From: Microcaldota archaeon
GTDB lineage: Archaea; Micrarchaeota; Micrarchaeia; Norongarragalinales; Norongarragalinaceae
Direction of reading: 5' to 3'
Assembly (NCBI GenBank): GCA_016188965.1
Contig: JACPGT010000001.1
Span: forward strand, 1-62,766
DNA length: 62,766 nucleotides
Made by a program: the position numbers and the translations under genes. This document shows, one piece after another, positions 59,461 through 62,766 of the stretch; the stretch's first letter is position 1, and each line of letters opens with the position of its first letter. The notes below the pieces were generated by a model. It did no database searches and had not been told where the DNA came from. It worked only from the letters and a program-made list of their open reading frames with translations.

Positions 59461-59793
59461 ATGTCCGTCGAATACGCTGCATATCTCGCGTTCGTCCTTC
59501 TCGGCACGCTGGCGTTGGCGCACGTTTTTCGCCTGCGGCTGGACGTGAGACGGCTTTTGATGGCCCTCGTTCCGGTCGCCGTTCTTTTCGTCGCGTGGGA
59601 CGCGTGGGCCGTGGCGTCGGGGCATTGGTCGTTCGACGCGCGGTTCATCACCGGGTTTTTCGTGGGCAACCAGCCAGTGGAGGAAATCGCGTTTTTCCTC
59701 GTCGTTCCGCTTTTCTACGTCGCCGTTTGGGAAATATCGAAAGGCAAGGCACCCGGTTCACACATGCGAAAGCAAGGAGGCGAAAGGCGGTGA
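59461..59793 (+). CDS. crtYc: lycopene beta-cyclase small subunit, CrtYc-type
   Basis: A 110-residue protein with three transmembrane helices, starting at the ATG at 59461 (the TTG at 59452 is less likely). The diagnostic motif NQPVEEIAFFLVVPLF is the P-x-E-E block of heterodimeric CrtYc/CrtYd and CarR-type cyclases. It closes beta rings on lycopene with its partner, whose GTG start overlaps its stop. Confidence 0.85.
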   Translation: MSVEYAAYLAFVLLGTLALAHVFRLRLDVRRLLMALVPVAVLFVAWDAWAVASGHWSFDARFITGFFVGNQPVEEIAFFLVVPLFYVAVWEISKGKAPGSHMRKQGGERR

Positions 59794-60116
59794 CGGAGTA
59801 CACCGTTGCAGCCGTTTTCATGTTCGTCCTCGGCATCGGCGCGAATTTCGCGTGGAACCCAATGGTGCGCAAGAACCCCGAGGCCTTACTCGCAGCGCTG
59901 GGCTGGGCCGCATTGGCGCAACTGGTCTTTGACAACCTCACGGTGGCACGGGGATTCTGGCACTTTAATGATGCGGCCGTTTCAGGCATCCGGATTCCGT
60001 TCATGCCGGTGGAGAACTTGTTTTTCGGAATGGCGTTGTTCCTGTTCACGGTCCTGGCATGGGAACTTGCAGCTACCAAAACAGGCAAGGCGTTCAAGTC
60101 GGGTTTTCGTGCGTAA
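59790..60116 (+). CDS. crtYd: lycopene beta-cyclase small subunit, CrtYd-type
   Basis: A 108-residue protein with three transmembrane helices, starting at a GTG overlapping the crtYc stop with GGAGGCGAA upstream. The motif FMPVENLFFGMALF is the CrtYd counterpart of the P-x-E motif. Together the two subunits form a beta-cyclase, so beta-carotene is the expected product. Its 3' end overlaps the convergent crtI gene by 23 bases. Confidence 0.83.
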   Translation: MTEYTVAAVFMFVLGIGANFAWNPMVRKNPEALLAALGWAALAQLVFDNLTVARGFWHFNDAAVSGIRIPFMPVENLFFGMALFLFTVLAWELAATKTGKAFKSGFRA

Positions 60117-61569
60117 TCCTCTCGACCACGTTGTTGGCGGAGAACAGGACGATGGGGATGCCGGAGCCGGGGTGCGTGCTGCCACCGACGAAGTAAAGGT
60201 TCCGGATTGAAGGGTCGCGGTTCTGCGGCCGGAAAAACGCGCTCTGCGCAAGCGTAGGGGCAAGTCCGAAAGTGCTGCCCCATTCCAGCGAGTATTGGTC
60301 GCGCCAGTCTTCCGGCGTGACGATGCGCTCGAACGCCACGTCGGCATCCTTGAGGCCCAACAGAAGCCAGGCGTTAATCTTGTCCAGCACGCGTTTTCGG
60401 AAAGCAAGGCGTTCTTTTTTCCAGTCGATGCCAGCTTGCAGGTTGGGAACGGGCACCAGGACGTACAGCGCGTCGCCGTTCTTCGGCGCCATTTCCGGAA
60501 AAAGCTTGGACGGACAGTTCAGGTAGATGCCGGGATCTTCCGGCAGCGTCCGGTTTTTGAAGATGGCGTCCAACCCGGCGAGGAAGTCCTGCGGCAACAG
60601 GAAAGTGTGCGGACCGATGGGCAGTTTGCGTTTGACGCCGAGGTAGAGCATGAAGGCGCTGCAGGACGGCTCAAGCGTACGGGTCTGAACCGGACTGCTT
60701 TTTTCCGGAAGCAAGTGTGCATACGAGTACGGCAAATCGGCGTTGGACACGACGAGGTCGGCAGCCATGAAGGTTCCGTCGGATAGATCGACGCCGACGG
60801 TTTTTTTTCCTTCAAGGCGGATTTCCCGGACTTTTTTTCCCGTCAATACTTTCGCTCCGCAGTGAACGGCGGCGCGCTCCATGGCCGAAGCGATTCGGTT
60901 CAGTCCGCCGGGTACGGCCCAGGCGCCTTGCGTGGCTTCCACGTATTGGATAAGTCCGTATGCCGCCGGGATGTCGCGCGGCGATGCGCCGACGTAGATG
61001 CTCTGGAACGAGAAGGCCGCCCGGAGGCGCGGATCGTCGAAGTACGTGCAGACGTGGTCCCAATACGATCCGGAAAGGCCCACCTTGAGAAAAGCGGAGA
61101 CGACGGACGGCTTGACGAAGTCCGAAAGGCGGTGGACGTTGGCCTGCAAGAAGGCGTGCAGTGCCGCGTCGTAGTACTGGCCGCTTTTTTGCAAGTAGGC
61201 GGAATACCGTTCGGAATCATGGGGAGAAAATGCCGCGATGTTGGCCGCCATTTTGGCCACGTCCGATGAAAGGTCCAACGCCGGCTGTCCGCGGGCGAAG
61301 TGTACGCGGGAAACCGGGTCCACCGGCACGATGGGCAGGAAGTCTTCCCGCCGCATGCCGACTCGTCTGAAGAAATCGTCCAGCACCCAAGGCATCAGAA
61401 GCAGCGTGGGCCCGGCGTCGAACGTGTAGCCTTCGGCGGAAAAGCCGGAAAGCCGGCCGCCCACGCGGGCGTTCTTCTCCAGCACGGTAACGTCGAATCC
61501 TTTTTTCGCCAGTTGGGCCGCGCAGGACAGGCCGCCGATGCCGGCACCGATGACGACGATTTTCTTCAT
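60094..61569 (-). CDS. crtI: phytoene desaturase
   Basis: A 491-residue FAD enzyme from the ATG at 61569. The dinucleotide-binding motif is KIVVIGAGIGGLSCAAQLAK, DAGPTLLLMPWVLDDFF follows, and the C-terminal FVGGSTHPGSGIPIVLFSA is the CrtI signature. It desaturates phytoene to lycopene. Its start overlaps the crtB stop (ATGA), so the two are cotranscribed. Confidence 0.94.
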   Translation of the reverse strand: MKKIVVIGAGIGGLSCAAQLAKKGFDVTVLEKNARVGGRLSGFSAEGYTFDAGPTLLLMPWVLDDFFRRVGMRREDFLPIVPVDPVSRVHFARGQPALDLSSDVAKMAANIAAFSPHDSERYSAYLQKSGQYYDAALHAFLQANVHRLSDFVKPSVVSAFLKVGLSGSYWDHVCTYFDDPRLRAAFSFQSIYVGASPRDIPAAYGLIQYVEATQGAWAVPGGLNRIASAMERAAVHCGAKVLTGKKVREIRLEGKKTVGVDLSDGTFMAADLVVSNADLPYSYAHLLPEKSSPVQTRTLEPSCSAFMLYLGVKRKLPIGPHTFLLPQDFLAGLDAIFKNRTLPEDPGIYLNCPSKLFPEMAPKNGDALYVLVPVPNLQAGIDWKKERLAFRKRVLDKINAWLLLGLKDADVAFERIVTPEDWRDQYSLEWGSTFGLAPTLAQSAFFRPQNRDPSIRNLYFVGGSTHPGSGIPIVLFSANNVVERITHENPT

Positions 61570-62450
61570 GCGGAACCCCGGGGCACGGGCGAAAGCAGGA
61601 GCCGGACGGCCAGTTGAACCTTCTTGGAAAAAGGCACGACGGCGCGGCCGGAAAGCGGCGAAAAGCCGGGTTTGGACAACTCGTCGAGTATGGAGCGGTA
61701 GAACGCCGAACACAGGCGGACGCACAACTGGGCATCGAAAGGCAAAAACGCGATGCCGGCATCCGCGGAATCATAAAGTTGCCGCGCGCGGCGGATTTGT
61801 TGGGCGAGCAGGCGGTTGAATGAATCAGACGGCACGCCGGCCAACAGTTCGGAGTCCGAGTACCCGGCTGCGTCCAACTCCGTCGCCGGCAGGTAGACCT
61901 TGCCGCGCGCCGCGTCTTCCTTCAGATCGCGCAGGATGTTAGTCAACTGCATGGCGACGCCTAGGTCCGCGGCGTGTTTTTCCGCCCGCTTGTCGGTGCA
62001 TCCCAACACCTTGAGCATCATCAAGCCGGGAACCGCGGCCACCTGGAAGCAGTAGCGCTCCAATTCGGCCTGGGTGCGATAGCGGTCGGTGGACAAGTCG
62101 GAAGACAAGCCGTCCAGCAGTTGGAAGACGAGGCGGCGGGAAATGCCATGCGCACGGCAGACGCGCACGAAAGCGGAAAGCACGGGGTCATCGGATTGAC
62201 CCGACTTGAATGCCGTTTGAACGGCCGCCCGCCACTGCCCGAAGTTTTCAGTCGAATCGAAGCCTCCGGCGTCGACCAAATCGTCGGAAACGCGGGAAAA
62301 CGCGTACACCACCCACGCCGCCTCGCGCTTTTCGCGGGGCAACGCCCATGAAGCGAGGTAAAAACTCTTGGCGTGGTGCCGGCAGATGGCCTGGCAACGG
62401 CGCACCGCGGATTGCGGAAGGCAAAGAAGCAGCTTAGATGTCGGACGCAT
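61566..62450 (-). CDS. crtB: phytoene synthase
   Basis: A 294-residue squalene/phytoene synthase joining two geranylgeranyl diphosphates. The first Asp-rich motif is VVYAFSRVSDDLVD and the second MQLTNILRDLKEDA, followed by GKVYLPATEL. It starts at the ATG at 62450 and precedes crtI. Product and context fix the assignment. Confidence 0.94.
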   Translation of the reverse strand: MRPTSKLLLCLPQSAVRRCQAICRHHAKSFYLASWALPREKREAAWVVYAFSRVSDDLVDAGGFDSTENFGQWRAAVQTAFKSGQSDDPVLSAFVRVCRAHGISRRLVFQLLDGLSSDLSTDRYRTQAELERYCFQVAAVPGLMMLKVLGCTDKRAEKHAADLGVAMQLTNILRDLKEDAARGKVYLPATELDAAGYSDSELLAGVPSDSFNRLLAQQIRRARQLYDSADAGIAFLPFDAQLCVRLCSAFYRSILDELSKPGFSPLSGRAVVPFSKKVQLAVRLLLSPVPRGSA

Positions 62451-62520
62451 GGGAAAAAGCAAACGCTTGATGTGAAAAAGAAGCTATAAAACCCCGTTTC
62501 CACACGAACATATCTCTTCT

Positions 62521-62629
62521 GCTCTGTTCGTCTAGACCGGTCAAGGATTCCAGACTCTCAATCTGGCATTCGAAAACCGACTGCCAAAAGAGCTATCTGG
62601 CGACCCGGGTTCAAATCCCGGACAGAGCA
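62521..62629 (+). tRNA. tRNA-Glu (CTC) with intron
   Basis: Acceptor GCTCTGT pairs with ACAGAGC, discriminator A. Anticodon stem CCAGA (62550-62554) pairs with TCTGG (62596-62600), with loop C-T-CTC-A and anticodon CTC. A 34-base intron (about 62561-62594) follows position 37 and contains its own TGGCA...TGCCA hairpin. T-arm CCGGGTTCAAATCCCGG. A CTATAAAA TATA box (62484-62491) is about 30 bases upstream. The repeated ATCTGG at both intron edges makes the exact splice point ambiguous by homology. Confidence 0.9.
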
Positions 62630-62766
62630 TAATCCTTTTTTGCACCTTGCACAGCCGGAGGCTTGAACCTAATACCGCGCCAAACTACCCCCCCCCCCAC
62701 GGCCCGGCCACGAAACGGTTTTACGATTAAGGGCGCACGCTGGGAAAAGAAAAAAAAAACGGAAAA
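62630..62766. other. right-edge intergenic segment
   Basis: No gene is supported in these 137 bases. A T-run after the tRNA (TTTTTT) may terminate it. A tract of 11 C residues near 62688-62698 and an A-run near the right edge are notable only as simple sequence. Confidence 0.4.

Noticed and set aside
62688-62698. Poly-C tract as a phase-variation switch
   Set aside because: It lies in an intergenic edge region with no gene or promoter that it could switch in this window.

Overview
This window looks archaeal. TATA boxes sit about 25-30 bases before many start codons, often with little or no leader. Two of four tRNA genes carry introns just after position 37. Further markers are archaeal-type TyrRS and TrpRS, a cupin-type phosphoglucose isomerase, a PIN/PilT-ATPase/KH protein, an S26e-like zinc-ribbon protein, a TrpY-like regulator and a COG1709-type regulator. 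The compact gene layout, SpoIIM and PH-domain membrane proteins, and many bacterial-type biosynthetic genes suggest a DPANN-like lineage (Diapherotrites or Micrarchaeota style). That placement is inference; no rRNA is present to settle it.

Layout. 1-4.1 kb: a giant beta-helix surface protein running off the left edge. 4.1-13.8 kb: regulators, the PIN/PilT/KH ATPase, phosphoglucose isomerase, a tRNA-Thr, CorA, a flavin/NAD oxidoreductase and a CBS-domain protein. 13.9-21.9 kb: TyrRS, a JAMM protease, an aminotransferase, malic enzyme, a GNAT enzyme, a secreted PLD-type nuclease and SpoIIM. 22-28.9 kb: a six-gene minus-strand operon resembling a VirB2/VirB6/VirB4 type IV secretion or Ced/Ted DNA-import machine, with VirB4 split in two and two large ectodomain proteins. 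29-33 kb: a VapBC-like toxin-antitoxin pair, an aldolase, fructose-1,6-bisphosphatase and two orphan genes. 34-54 kb: an almost continuous aromatic amino acid supercluster. 54-62.8 kb: a PLP decarboxylase, membrane proteins, an S26e-like protein, a carotenoid cluster and two tRNAs.

The aromatic supercluster is the metabolic core: a TrpY-like regulator divergent from trpEGDCBA (no trpF), then two DAHP synthases, aroB, aroD, aroE, a fused shikimate kinase-EPSP synthase, aroC, pheA, an aminotransferase, tyrA and trpS. Nearby central-carbon genes (aldolase, FBPase, phosphoglucose isomerase, malic enzyme) could help supply erythrose-4-phosphate and PEP.

The most unusual feature is a set of hairpin-rich, non-coding inserts of about 65-190 bases. 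Seven junctions place such an insert between two near-identical 17-39 base copies of a gene end. They occur at both ends of tRNA-Thr and of tRNA-Ser, at the starts of the PIN/PilT/KH gene and trpG, and inside the 3' end of trpB, where the reading frame is kept. In the protein genes the two copies differ mostly at synonymous positions. A separate 91-base double-hairpin element occurs twice in inverted orientation with compensatory stem changes. Together these suggest an undescribed family of small mobile or structured elements that enter essential genes without destroying them.
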